Source: Brevibacillus formosus
Lineage (GTDB): Bacteria; Bacillota; Bacilli; Brevibacillales; Brevibacillaceae
DNA: 64,000 bases
Assembly (NCBI RefSeq): GCF_003013405.1
Contig: NZ_PXZL01000038.1
Location: 118,337 to 182,336 of the forward strand
Reading direction: 5' to 3'
Made by a program: the position numbers and the translations under genes. Below the pieces are notes generated by a model. That model had not been told where the DNA came from, ran no database searches, and was given only the letters and a program-made list of their open reading frames with translations. This document shows, one piece after another, positions 32,318 through 40,580 of the stretch. Each line of letters begins with the position of its first letter. The first letter of the stretch is position 1.

Positions 32318-33664
32318 TTATCCGATGGTGATCCTCCCTTTTGGATAGCGGAAGTACTCCTTCTGTTTGCGCTGTGCGAGGGCAAAGGCAATCGTGAGAG
32401 GTCCCAAACGACCGGCAAACATCGTCAATATGATCAGAGTTTTCCCGATCGGAGTCAGATGAGGGGTCAGCCCCATGGATAGTCCAGTCGTAGCAAACGC
32501 GGAAGTGACCTCGAACAGGATCATCTCGAATCGGGCACTTGTTTCTGTAATAGAAAGCACCATCGTGATGACAAGGACAATGAACAAGGAGATCATCGTC
32601 AATGTCAGCGATTTGTAGACCATGTGAGGCAGGATGCGTTGCCGGAAGAAGATCACGTCTTCTTTTCCTTTCATTTGGGCGACAACAGCACCAATCAGTG
32701 TGGCGAATGTCGTCGTCTTGATACCGCCACCCGTCGATCCTGGAGAAGCACCGATGAACATCAGGATAATAATGAGGAAAAGCGACGACTGATACATATC
32801 CCCGATACTTAAGGTGTTCGAACCTGCCGTACGTGCTGTGATTGACTGATAAAGCGAGCCAAGCACTTTGCCCATCATAGACAAAGGCTGCAAGGTCTTC
32901 GGATTCGTGTACTCCAAAATAAAGATCAGAGCAGTTCCTGCCACAATTAATATCCCGGTAGTGGACAAAACGACCTTCGTATGTAGAGAAAGGCGGCGCG
33001 GTTGACGGTAATCGTACAGCTCACTCACAACCATGAATCCGATTCCGCCAAGGATGATCAACAGACAGACAACAAGTGTGACGACTGGGTCATCCACATA
33101 GGCTGTCAAGCTGGCGAATTCACCCATCAGGTCAAAACCAGCGTTGTTAAAGTTGGAAATCGCATGGAAAAAGCCGAAGTAGATCGCTTTTTGCAGAGGA
33201 AAGTCAAAGGCAAAACGAATAGAGAGAAGCACTCCACCTATTAACTCAGTAATCGCAGTAAAAACCAGAATCATTTTGGCTAATCGTACGACACCTTCTA
33301 TCGACATCTGATTCAGCGATTCTTGAAGGATGAGCCGTTCGCGCAATGAAATTTTTTTACGCATAATCAGTGCGAAAAAGGTAGCGAACGTCATAAATCC
33401 GAGACCGCCAATTTGGATGAGAGACAAAATGACGAGTTGACCAAAGGTAGTGAAAGTCGTTCCAGTATCAACGACAACCAAGCCTGTTACACACGTAGCA
33501 GAGGTGGCTGTAAACAGTGCGTCAAGCCAATGCAGACCAAGTCCATCAACTGTAGCGACTGGGAGTGTCAAAAGCAGCGCTCCCAAGAAGATAATCAAGG
33601 CAAACCCAAGAACAAGCGTTTTTGGTGGGTCAAGGTGAAGCTTTTCTACGATTTTTTTAATCAT
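32318..33664 (-). CDS. ktrB: KtrB/TrkH-type potassium uptake channel subunit
   Basis: 448 residues, all membrane. The four pore loops with their glycine are visible: SATCVTGLVV, NFNNAGFDL, TARTAGSNTL and AFATTGLSMG, with GASPGSTGGGIKTTT as the gating loop. It forms a dimeric potassium channel gated by a cytosolic RCK ring (KtrA or KtrC). No RCK gene adjoins it; the ktrA-like gene at 46 kb is the nearest candidate. Whether this is KtrB or KtrD cannot be decided by eye. Confidence 0.88.
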   Translation of the reverse strand: MIKKIVEKLHLDPPKTLVLGFALIIFLGALLLTLPVATVDGLGLHWLDALFTATSATCVTGLVVVDTGTTFTTFGQLVILSLIQIGGLGFMTFATFFALIMRKKISLRERLILQESLNQMSIEGVVRLAKMILVFTAITELIGGVLLSIRFAFDFPLQKAIYFGFFHAISNFNNAGFDLMGEFASLTAYVDDPVVTLVVCLLIILGGIGFMVVSELYDYRQPRRLSLHTKVVLSTTGILIVAGTALIFILEYTNPKTLQPLSMMGKVLGSLYQSITARTAGSNTLSIGDMYQSSLFLIIILMFIGASPGSTGGGIKTTTFATLIGAVVAQMKGKEDVIFFRQRILPHMVYKSLTLTMISLFIVLVITMVLSITETSARFEMILFEVTSAFATTGLSMGLTPHLTPIGKTLIILTMFAGRLGPLTIAFALAQRKQKEYFRYPKGRITIG

Positions 33665-33750
33665 AGCAGGTTATACCTCGGCTTTTTTCGAGTCTTGTGT
33701 ATGGGAAGGAGGGAAATCCATCTCTTAGTATGGCATTTCCCTTAGAAATC

Positions 33751-35193
33751 TTACCGAAGAAGAGCAGCACCCAATCGGTGAAGCCAATGTTTCAACTCTC
33801 GTTCCTCCAGTGGAGCGAGTGGGAAACGGACAGCCGGGCAGCGCAGAGTATCGGCTGGCTCATCCGCTACGCGAAAAGCATGACCGCCTGTCAGCTCGAG
33901 ACCTTCCTCACGCAGAATAGCGACGACTCTCTCTTCTTGTTCAGTTGCTCTTGCGGTTGGCGTGCCCCATTTGATCCACGTATTTAAGCCCCCTGAAATG
34001 GGGTACATGCGTGCATGATCAGGGAGTGCCTGACGTTTTTCCTGCCACAGTCGCAGGAAGCGGGTCTGGAACAGGGCGCGACGATCAGCCAAAAACTCTT
34101 CGTAAAACCATGGATCATCAAGGAGTTGAACGGCTGCCTCTACGACGAGCAGGGAAGGTTCCGCTCCGGTCATGGAAACAAGCTGGCTGTAGCGCTCTAA
34201 TTCATCATTCGATAAACCAGAAGGGAGCATCAACACGCCCAATTGCAGATCACGAGCCAGTGTTTTGGACAAAGAATGCAAATAGTAGACCTCGATTGTG
34301 CTTTTTGCCTGCGCAGCCATCTGGTACAGCGGAACGCTCGGCTCTTCAAACCAGAGGTCGCCATAATGATCGTTTTCAATAAGACGCACATTATGATTCT
34401 GTGCCCATTCGAGCAGCTCTTCCTTTCGTTTCAACGAATAGCTGATGCCTGTAGGGAATTGATAATGCGGATTAATCAACAGCCAATTGGCAGGATAATG
34501 CTCCTGCTCTTCATTGAGGGCTTGAATACAAACGCCTTCCTCATCCATGCGAATCGGGCGAACCGTAATGCCGCACTGGCTCAGTAGGCGCAGGAACACG
34601 GGATAGCTATACTCCTCCACGTAGACGACATCACGCGCATTCATGACGCGCTGTGCTAGAAAGGCGAAGCCGCTCGTGCTTCTGTTAAAAAGCAGAAGGC
34701 GCTCTGGAGAGTGAGGCAGTCCCCTTCGGCTGAGGTGATCAGCGAAAACCTTGGCAGCCTGCGTTCGCATAATTTTCTTTTTGGCTGATGGTTCATCCAA
34801 TACAGTCAGGCTCTCGTAAAAAGCACCACGCAATCGCTTTACCAGCTCTTCGCTTGGACGAGGGGAGGAATCAGCTAGGGAAGCGATCGGAATATCTGTG
34901 AGCGGGAGACGATTTTCCAAACGAGCTTCTTTGGCCAGCTGGGTCAAGTAATAGCCTTTGCCGTGTACAGCTTCCAGCCAGCCTTCCAACGCAAGATGAT
35001 CGTATGCTTTTTTGACTGTTTCCAACGAACAGCCGCTAATTGTTTTCATATCTCGCAGTGATATCAATTGTTGTCCATCTACAAGAAAGGCACCGCGCAG
35101 AATCGCTGTTTTCAATTGTTCAGCGAGTTGTACATAGATCGGTGTGTGCGATTGTTTGTGGAAATGAAAAGAAAAATAAGGTCGCTCTGGCAT
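33751..35193 (-). CDS. MocR-type regulator (GntR helix-turn-helix plus aminotransferase domain)
   Basis: 480 residues. An N-terminal GntR winged helix (PIYVQLAEQLKTAILRGAFL, then GCSLETVKKAYDHLALEGWL) is joined to an aminotransferase fold I domain. The lysine that would bind PLP is in LHSLSKTLARDLQLG, and NPHYQFPTGISYSLKRKEEL and ENDHYGDLWFE match the class I fold. MocR proteins sense PLP or amino compounds and regulate PLP, GABA, taurine or peptidoglycan genes; the target here is not evident. The MoaB gene lies divergently 177 bp away. Confidence 0.88.
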   Translation of the reverse strand: MPERPYFSFHFHKQSHTPIYVQLAEQLKTAILRGAFLVDGQQLISLRDMKTISGCSLETVKKAYDHLALEGWLEAVHGKGYYLTQLAKEARLENRLPLTDIPIASLADSSPRPSEELVKRLRGAFYESLTVLDEPSAKKKIMRTQAAKVFADHLSRRGLPHSPERLLLFNRSTSGFAFLAQRVMNARDVVYVEEYSYPVFLRLLSQCGITVRPIRMDEEGVCIQALNEEQEHYPANWLLINPHYQFPTGISYSLKRKEELLEWAQNHNVRLIENDHYGDLWFEEPSVPLYQMAAQAKSTIEVYYLHSLSKTLARDLQLGVLMLPSGLSNDELERYSQLVSMTGAEPSLLVVEAAVQLLDDPWFYEEFLADRRALFQTRFLRLWQEKRQALPDHARMYPISGGLNTWIKWGTPTARATEQEERVVAILREEGLELTGGHAFRVADEPADTLRCPAVRFPLAPLEERELKHWLHRLGAALLR

Positions 35194-35369
35194 TCCCGCA
35201 CGCCTCCTTGTTTGTCGAAAAAATAGCAGTCATCAGCATTATATAGGAAAGCGAAGCATCTCGGGTATAGGTAGTGAAGAAATTGTTGCCGGAACGACGA
35301 AGGTATTGGAAACCCGAACATGGTATCATGAGAAGAAGAGATATAATAGAAGAAATGAGGAAGTTACGG

Positions 35370-35876
35370 ATGAGTACGCAGGAACACAAGGCGCTATCGC
35401 CCAAGCAAGTCACATGCATGGTCATTACCGTTTCCGATACCCGGACTGAGGATACAGATAAAAGCGGACAATTAATGAAGCAGCTACTGATTGAAGCCGG
35501 ACACAGCGTTGCGCTTTATCAAATAGTAAAGGACGAGCCTGTACAGGTCATTGCGGCGATCGAAGCGGGAATCGCACATGAAGACGTTCAAGTCATTCTT
35601 CTCAATGGCGGTACTGGCATTTCGCCCCGAGACAATACCTTTGAGGCTGTTTCTGGCTTACTCGATAAGGAAATGCCAGGATTTGGCGAGCTGTTTCGGA
35701 TGTTGAGCTTTACAGAAGACATCGGTTCGGCAGCGATGCTCAGTCGTGCGGTTGCAGGGACGCGGAAAGGGAAAATGATTTTTTCCACGCCAGGCTCGAC
35801 AGGTGCGGTGCGACTGGCGATGAATCGGTTGATCGTGCCGGAGCTGGGGCATGTGGTGCGTGAATTAAACCGTTAA
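35370..35876 (+). CDS. moaB: MoaB/Mog-type molybdopterin biosynthesis protein
   Basis: 168 residues. VTCMVITVSDTRTEDTDKSG, the molybdopterin-binding motif LNGGTGISPRDNT, and the C-terminal STPGSTGAVRLAMNRLIVPE mark the MoaB family, which binds or adenylylates molybdopterin. I choose ATG 35370, preceded by GAGGAAG; a longer frame to 35274 has no ribosome site. TATAAT at 35342-35347 is a possible -10 box. moaA is elsewhere in the window, at 18.3 kb. Confidence 0.9.
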   Translation: MSTQEHKALSPKQVTCMVITVSDTRTEDTDKSGQLMKQLLIEAGHSVALYQIVKDEPVQVIAAIEAGIAHEDVQVILLNGGTGISPRDNTFEAVSGLLDKEMPGFGELFRMLSFTEDIGSAAMLSRAVAGTRKGKMIFSTPGSTGAVRLAMNRLIVPELGHVVRELNR

Positions 35877-35938
35877 CGATTTGCCGTTACTAGCCTCGTA
35901 TGGTACTGTTACGAAAGGAAAAAGATCGGTCAGACCTG

Positions 35939-35965
35939 AACCATCGATTGCAGATGGTTTTTTGG
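35939..35965 (+). terminator. Small terminator before the radical SAM gene
   Basis: AACCATC and GATGGTT pair around GATTGCA, then TTTTTT. It lies 63 nt after the moaB stop, so it ends that transcript or acts as an attenuator of the next gene. Confidence 0.6.
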
Positions 35966-35997
35966 TGCCGAATTTTGCAAGGAGAGTAGACCCATCC

Positions 35998-37776
35998 ATG
36001 AAGATTTTACTATCGACTTTAAACGCCAAGTTTATTCACTCCTCACTCGCTTTGCGTTATTTGCGAAGCTATGCTCAGGAAGCATTTCCTTCGATTGAGC
36101 TGGTGGAGTATACCATCAACGATGTGACGTTAAATATAGTAGCAGATATACACAAGCGCAAGCCGGATGTCGTTGCATTTTCCTGTTATATCTGGAACAT
36201 TCGCGAGACCCTTAGTGTCATGCGCACGCTGAAAAAGATTTGCCCGGATGTTCCGATTATCCTCGGGGGACCAGAAGTGACCTATGATGCGGATGAATGG
36301 ATGAAGAAGCATCCTGAAATCGATGTCATCTGCATTGGTGAAGGGGAGCAGACCTTCTTGGAGCTTTTGCAGGTGTATCAGGAAGCGTTGCAAACCAAGC
36401 AGCCTCCACGCCTGCGTGATGTAGCCGGAATCGCTTATCGCGAAGAGGAGTACGTGCGCTTTTCTATGCCGCGTGCTCAGGTTGAAGAGATGGACAGCAT
36501 TCCTTCCCCATACGCGGATCATCTTGACGAGCTGAACAACCGCGTAGTCTATTTTGAGGCATCTCGTGGCTGTCCGTTCAAATGCCAATACTGTCTGTCT
36601 TCGATTGAAGACGGCGTACGCTATTTCAGTCTGGAACGAGTGAAAGAAGATCTCATGCGTTTGATCAATCACGGCGTCAAAACGATCAAGTTCGTGGATC
36701 GCACGTTTAACATCAATAAAAAATATGCGTTGGAAATCTTTCAGTTTTTGATCGACAACCACAATGGCACGATCTTTCAATTCGAGATCACGGCAGACAT
36801 TTTGCGCGCGGACGTACTCGACTTCTTGACCGAGAACGCACCTCCAGGCATTTTCCGCTTCGAGATTGGGGTTCAGTCCACGAATGATGAGACCAACCGC
36901 CTTGTTCAACGGATTCAGCGCTTCGATCGCCTTGCGCGTACAGTGACACAGATCAAGGAGTCGAAAAAAATCGATCAGCATTTGGACTTGATCGCTGGCT
37001 TGCCTGAGGAAGATTACGCGTCCTTCCGCAAAACCTTCAACGACGTGTTTAGTCTGCGCCCGGAAGAGCTTCAGCTCGGTTTTTTGAAAATGCTGCGTGG
37101 GACAGGTGTTCGTGCGCGTGCGGCTAATCACGGCTATGTTTTTATGGATGAGGCTCCTTACGAAATTTTGGGGAATAACGTCCTTTCCTTTGATGACATG
37201 CAAAAAATCAAGCGTGTAGAAGACATTTTGGAAAAGTACTGGAATGCGCACCGAATGGACTATACAGTGGAATGGCTGTTGGCAAATCAGTTCGAAACGG
37301 CTTTTGACTTCTTCCAGGCATTTGGCGACTATTGGGAAAATCAAGGCTGGAGCCGTATCGGTCATCAATTAGAGGATTTGTTCGTGCGCTTGCAGAAGTT
37401 TTTGCAATTCCAGCAAGTGGAGGGTATGGGTCATGTGCTCAGCATGATGAAATTCGATTTCCTGCGCAACCAGAAGCATCGCCCGCGCAAGCTGTGGTGG
37501 GAGGATGTCATGGACAAGGAAGAGATGCAGCAGACGTTTGCTGTCCTAACCGAGCAGCGTGAGCGACTCCGCGATGATTTTGCGGCACATGCTGCATTGG
37601 AAAAGGATTATTTCAAGCACACGCTGACTGCCAAAGTGACCTTTGACATTGAAAAATGGATGGAGACCGGTGAGCTTGTCGAGGGAGATTTTACACTCGT
37701 CGTGTATTATCCGTACAAAGATGAAGAGGAAAATGCTTTTGCTGTCGTCAAGCAGGACGTCCAAGCAGCAGGCTAA
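35998..37776 (+). CDS. B12-binding radical SAM protein (DUF4080 type)
   Basis: 592 residues. The N-terminal cobalamin-binding domain (residues about 1-140: PDVVAFSCYIWNIRETLSVM, then IILGGPEVTYDADEWM) precedes a radical SAM core whose cluster motif is GCPFKCQYCLSS near residue 195, followed by FVDRTFNINKKYALEIFQFL. The last 180 residues match DUF4080. Such proteins often carry out methylations or ring rearrangements, but this branch has no assigned reaction. ATG 35998 follows AAGGAG by 12 nt. The 46-residue gene below it may be in the same transcript. Confidence 0.88.
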   Translation: MKILLSTLNAKFIHSSLALRYLRSYAQEAFPSIELVEYTINDVTLNIVADIHKRKPDVVAFSCYIWNIRETLSVMRTLKKICPDVPIILGGPEVTYDADEWMKKHPEIDVICIGEGEQTFLELLQVYQEALQTKQPPRLRDVAGIAYREEEYVRFSMPRAQVEEMDSIPSPYADHLDELNNRVVYFEASRGCPFKCQYCLSSIEDGVRYFSLERVKEDLMRLINHGVKTIKFVDRTFNINKKYALEIFQFLIDNHNGTIFQFEITADILRADVLDFLTENAPPGIFRFEIGVQSTNDETNRLVQRIQRFDRLARTVTQIKESKKIDQHLDLIAGLPEEDYASFRKTFNDVFSLRPEELQLGFLKMLRGTGVRARAANHGYVFMDEAPYEILGNNVLSFDDMQKIKRVEDILEKYWNAHRMDYTVEWLLANQFETAFDFFQAFGDYWENQGWSRIGHQLEDLFVRLQKFLQFQQVEGMGHVLSMMKFDFLRNQKHRPRKLWWEDVMDKEEMQQTFAVLTEQRERLRDDFAAHAALEKDYFKHTLTAKVTFDIEKWMETGELVEGDFTLVVYYPYKDEEENAFAVVKQDVQAAG

Positions 37777-37816
37777 ACCACCGGATGATCAAATGAGTTG
37801 GGGGGAGGAGACGCAG

Positions 37817-37957
37817 ATGAACGCAAGCGGGTATACGGAAGCTGTCGAGGAACGATTGCGTGCACATGGTGATTCGATTGTGGCTGGTCTCCCCCCCTTT
37901 TCCTTGGATGAAAGAGTATCTGTACTTGATAAAATACGTAAATCTATTGCAAAATAA
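37817..37957 (+). CDS. 46-residue hypothetical protein
   Basis: A short frame starting at ATG 37817, seven bases after GGGGGAGGAG, a very strong ribosome site. The peptide is polar and acidic-basic (NASGYTEAVEERLRAHGDSI, then LDERVSVLDKIRKSIAK), probably helical at both ends. It begins 41 bases after the radical SAM gene. I do not recognise it. Codons look normal for the region. Confidence 0.6.
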   Translation: MNASGYTEAVEERLRAHGDSIVAGLPPFSLDERVSVLDKIRKSIAK

Positions 37958-38075
37958 ACAAGTACCTTTTTTGAGGTTCATAACGTAATACATAGAGTCA
38001 GATATCGTGCGATGCCATAGCTGCTAGTATGTCAAGAAATGACCGCACTGTGGCAAGGATAGGGGATTTTGCCTC

Positions 38076-38693
38076 ATGGAAGTCGACCTGCTAATGTCCA
38101 TCATAGAGCAATACGGCTACGTAGCGATTTTTTTCATGCTTTGGCTGGGGATTGTAGGTTTGCCGATTCCCGATGAGCTGGTTGTCGCTACAGGAGGATT
38201 TCTTGCCTCCATTGGCGTGTTAAACCCTTGGTATTCTTTTTTAGCCGGATATTTAGGGGTTGCCTCCGGATTGACGATTGGCTTTTTACTTGGAAAGTAC
38301 TTTGGGAAACCGATATTGCAATGGCTGTGCAAAACCGAGAAAATGAGAAACGCCGTGAATCGATCAACGGGCTTGCTGGAGAAGTATGGAACTACTGCTC
38401 TTTGCATCAGCTACTTATTTCCGGTAGTCCGTCATGTCGTCCCTTATTTGGTCGGGCTGGGCGGTATGACGTTCCGTCGTTATGCGATGCTGTCATATCC
38501 GATCGGGTTGGTTTGGACCATCGCCTTTTACTTTCTCGGCTATGTATTCGGTAATAATGTGGAAGCCATTATCGAAGTCATCCGTAAATACGGTTTCTAC
38601 GCTTTGCTGGTGATCGTGGTTGTATTGGCTGTGGTATTCTTCGTACGCAAGCAGTTTATGGGAAATCGGGCATATCGGGCAAAAGGAGAATAA
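38076..38693 (+). CDS. DedA-family membrane protein
   Basis: 205 residues with about five membrane segments. LWLGIVGLPIPDELVVATGG and the conserved GKYFGKPIL and ISYLFPVVRHVVPYLVGLGG (with the F-P-x-x-R motif) are typical of DedA proteins that flip C55 lipid carriers and support the membrane potential. AGGGGAT precedes the ATG. It is followed three bases later by a DUF1294 gene; the pair probably share a transcript. Confidence 0.92.
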   Translation: MEVDLLMSIIEQYGYVAIFFMLWLGIVGLPIPDELVVATGGFLASIGVLNPWYSFLAGYLGVASGLTIGFLLGKYFGKPILQWLCKTEKMRNAVNRSTGLLEKYGTTALCISYLFPVVRHVVPYLVGLGGMTFRRYAMLSYPIGLVWTIAFYFLGYVFGNNVEAIIEVIRKYGFYALLVIVVVLAVVFFVRKQFMGNRAYRAKGE

Positions 38694-38696
38694 GAA

Positions 38697-39080
38697 ATGT
38701 ACCATCAACAATTAGCTGCCCACCGCCGCAATTTCGTGTTGGTCCTCGTTATTAGTTGGGTCCTACTCTTGGCAGGATACTTCAATTCGAATGTCTGGGT
38801 GCTGGGGGCAGGAGCTTTACTGCTGAATGGCTATGCTTATTACCTGATGCAAGCAGACAAGCGTCTGGCTAAAGAAAAAGGTTTTCGGGTTCCGGAACTG
38901 AGCCTTCTGTTGGTCGCATTTTTAGGAGGAGGGATTGGTGCGCTTGAGGGTATGCTCATTCAACGGCATAAGACCAAGCATACCTCTTTTCGCATCCTGC
39001 TCCCACTCTTTTGCATCGCGCAAATCTTCCTAGTCATTTGGGTAATACAACTATATTTGGATAAGAATCTCGTGTCGTAG
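38697..39080 (+). CDS. DUF1294 membrane protein
   Basis: 127 residues with four membrane segments. The family signature is YYLMQADKRLAKEKGFRVPE, then GGGIGALEGMLIQRHKTKH, which together are the DUF1294 domain. Function is not known. AAAGGAG stands 8 bases before the ATG, overlapping the last codons of the DedA gene. Confidence 0.88.
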   Translation: MYHQQLAAHRRNFVLVLVISWVLLLAGYFNSNVWVLGAGALLLNGYAYYLMQADKRLAKEKGFRVPELSLLLVAFLGGGIGALEGMLIQRHKTKHTSFRILLPLFCIAQIFLVIWVIQLYLDKNLVS

Positions 39081-39104
39081 GTGGCACGGGATTTTCTTTT
39101 TGCG
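39064..39104 (+). terminator. Terminator overlapping the DUF1294 stop codon
   Basis: AATCTCGTG pairs with CACGGGATT around TCGTAGGTGG, then TTTTCTTTTT. The stop codon is in the loop. Confidence 0.65.
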
Positions 39105-39174
39105 AAAGTGATTCTCTTGTTTGAAAATTCAGCCTATAATAGGGGTAACGATAGAACGAGCTAAGGAGGTAGCT

Positions 39175-40455
39175 ATGTCTCAATCAAGCCCCTTAACGAA
39201 AACGTACGCACAGCAATTGGATGCACAGGACGAACTCGCGAGCTATCGCGAAGAGTTTTATCTGCTTTCGAGCCTGTATTTGGATGGAAACTCGCTTGGG
39301 CTCATGTCAAAAAGAGCGGAAAAGAGCGTCATGGATATGATGCAGGCTTGGAAGGAGCTGGGTGTGGAAGGCTGGACAACGGGTAATCATCCGTGGTTTT
39401 TCTTTTCGGAGAAATTGGGAGAGATGAGCGCAGCACTTGTAGGGGCAAGCGCCGAGGAAGTGATCGTCACGGGATCTACGACGATCAACCTGCATCAGCT
39501 GGCAGCTACCTTCTATCATCCGGTTGGGAAGAGGACGAAGGTTGTTGCTACCGAACTGGATTTCCCTACCGATATATACGCACTCCAGAGTCAAATGAAG
39601 CTCCATGGGCTGGACCCGGAAGAGCATTTGGTTCGGGTAGCGTCAAGAGATGGTCGCTTGATCGAAGAAGAGGATATTATCGATGCAATGACAGATGAAG
39701 TAGCACTGCTTGTCCTCCCGACCGTCCTGTATCGCAGCGGCCAGCTGCTCGATATCGAACGGTTGACAGCAGCCGCACATGAGCGAGGCATTTTAATTGG
39801 TTTTGACGGATGTCATTCTGTAGGAGCGATCCCACATTCCTTCAGCAAATGGGGAGTGGATTTTGCGTACTGGTGTAACTACAAATACGTAAATGCAGGG
39901 CCTGGAAGTGTGGGCAGTCTATATGTCAACCGCAAGCATTTTGGCAGGACACCTGGATTGGCGGGATGGTTCAGCTCGAAAAAGGATAAGCAATTTGACA
40001 TGGACCATACGCTTGATGCGTGTGAAAGTGCGGGCGCTTACCAGATTGGTACCCCACATATGCTGAGTCTCGCCCCTCTGCTTGGTTCTTTGGAAATGTT
40101 CCAGGAGGTGTCCGTGGAAAAGCTTCGTACCAAGTCGCTCGGCTTAACGCGGTTCATGATGGATTTGATCGACGTGGAGCTGGCAGACATGGGCTTTACG
40201 ATTGCAAACCCACAGCAGGATGAACGCCGAGGCGGGCATGTCAGCCTTGAGCACGACGAGGCCATACGTATATGCAAGGCTTTGAAGGAAGCGGGCATTA
40301 TTCCTGACTTCCGTGCGCCAAACATCATCCGGTTAGCCCCCGTTGCTTTCTATACGACCTACACAGAGGTTTGGGAAAGTGTCCAGATCTTAAAGACGAT
40401 CATGCTAGAGAAGAGCTACGAGAAATTTGAAAACAAGCGCGAGGTAGTTGCGTAA
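39175..40455 (+). CDS. kynU: Kynureninase
   Basis: 426 residues, the usual length. The PLP lysine lies in AYWCNYKYVNAGPGSVGSLY, and GFDGCHSVGAIPHSFSKWGV, LAGWFSSKKDKQFDM, and YQIGTPHMLSLAPL are kynureninase motifs. It splits kynurenine to anthranilate and alanine. AAGGAGG precedes ATG 39175, with TATAAT at 39135-39140. The usual partners kynA and kynB are not next to it, so the rest of the tryptophan-degrading route is elsewhere or absent. Confidence 0.9.
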   Translation: MSQSSPLTKTYAQQLDAQDELASYREEFYLLSSLYLDGNSLGLMSKRAEKSVMDMMQAWKELGVEGWTTGNHPWFFFSEKLGEMSAALVGASAEEVIVTGSTTINLHQLAATFYHPVGKRTKVVATELDFPTDIYALQSQMKLHGLDPEEHLVRVASRDGRLIEEEDIIDAMTDEVALLVLPTVLYRSGQLLDIERLTAAAHERGILIGFDGCHSVGAIPHSFSKWGVDFAYWCNYKYVNAGPGSVGSLYVNRKHFGRTPGLAGWFSSKKDKQFDMDHTLDACESAGAYQIGTPHMLSLAPLLGSLEMFQEVSVEKLRTKSLGLTRFMMDLIDVELADMGFTIANPQQDERRGGHVSLEHDEAIRICKALKEAGIIPDFRAPNIIRLAPVAFYTTYTEVWESVQILKTIMLEKSYEKFENKREVVA

Positions 40456-40486
40456 CAGGTCCGACTTAGGTTGGACCTGTTTTTCT
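40455..40486 (+). terminator. Terminator after kynU
   Basis: AACAGGTCC and GGACCTGTT pair around GACTTAGGTT, then TTTTCTTTTT. Confidence 0.85.
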
Positions 40487-40580
40487 TTTTGAACACGCTC
40501 TTTAACGGGATTTCCTTTCCATTATTGGGCACACTATCCGTACCTGTAGGCAGGCTACATTCCATGGAAGGGTGAGCAGG

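Noticed and set aside
36130..37368. 412-codon minus-strand frame across the radical SAM gene
   Set aside because: Shadow of a gene with clear radical SAM and B12 motifs on the plus strand.
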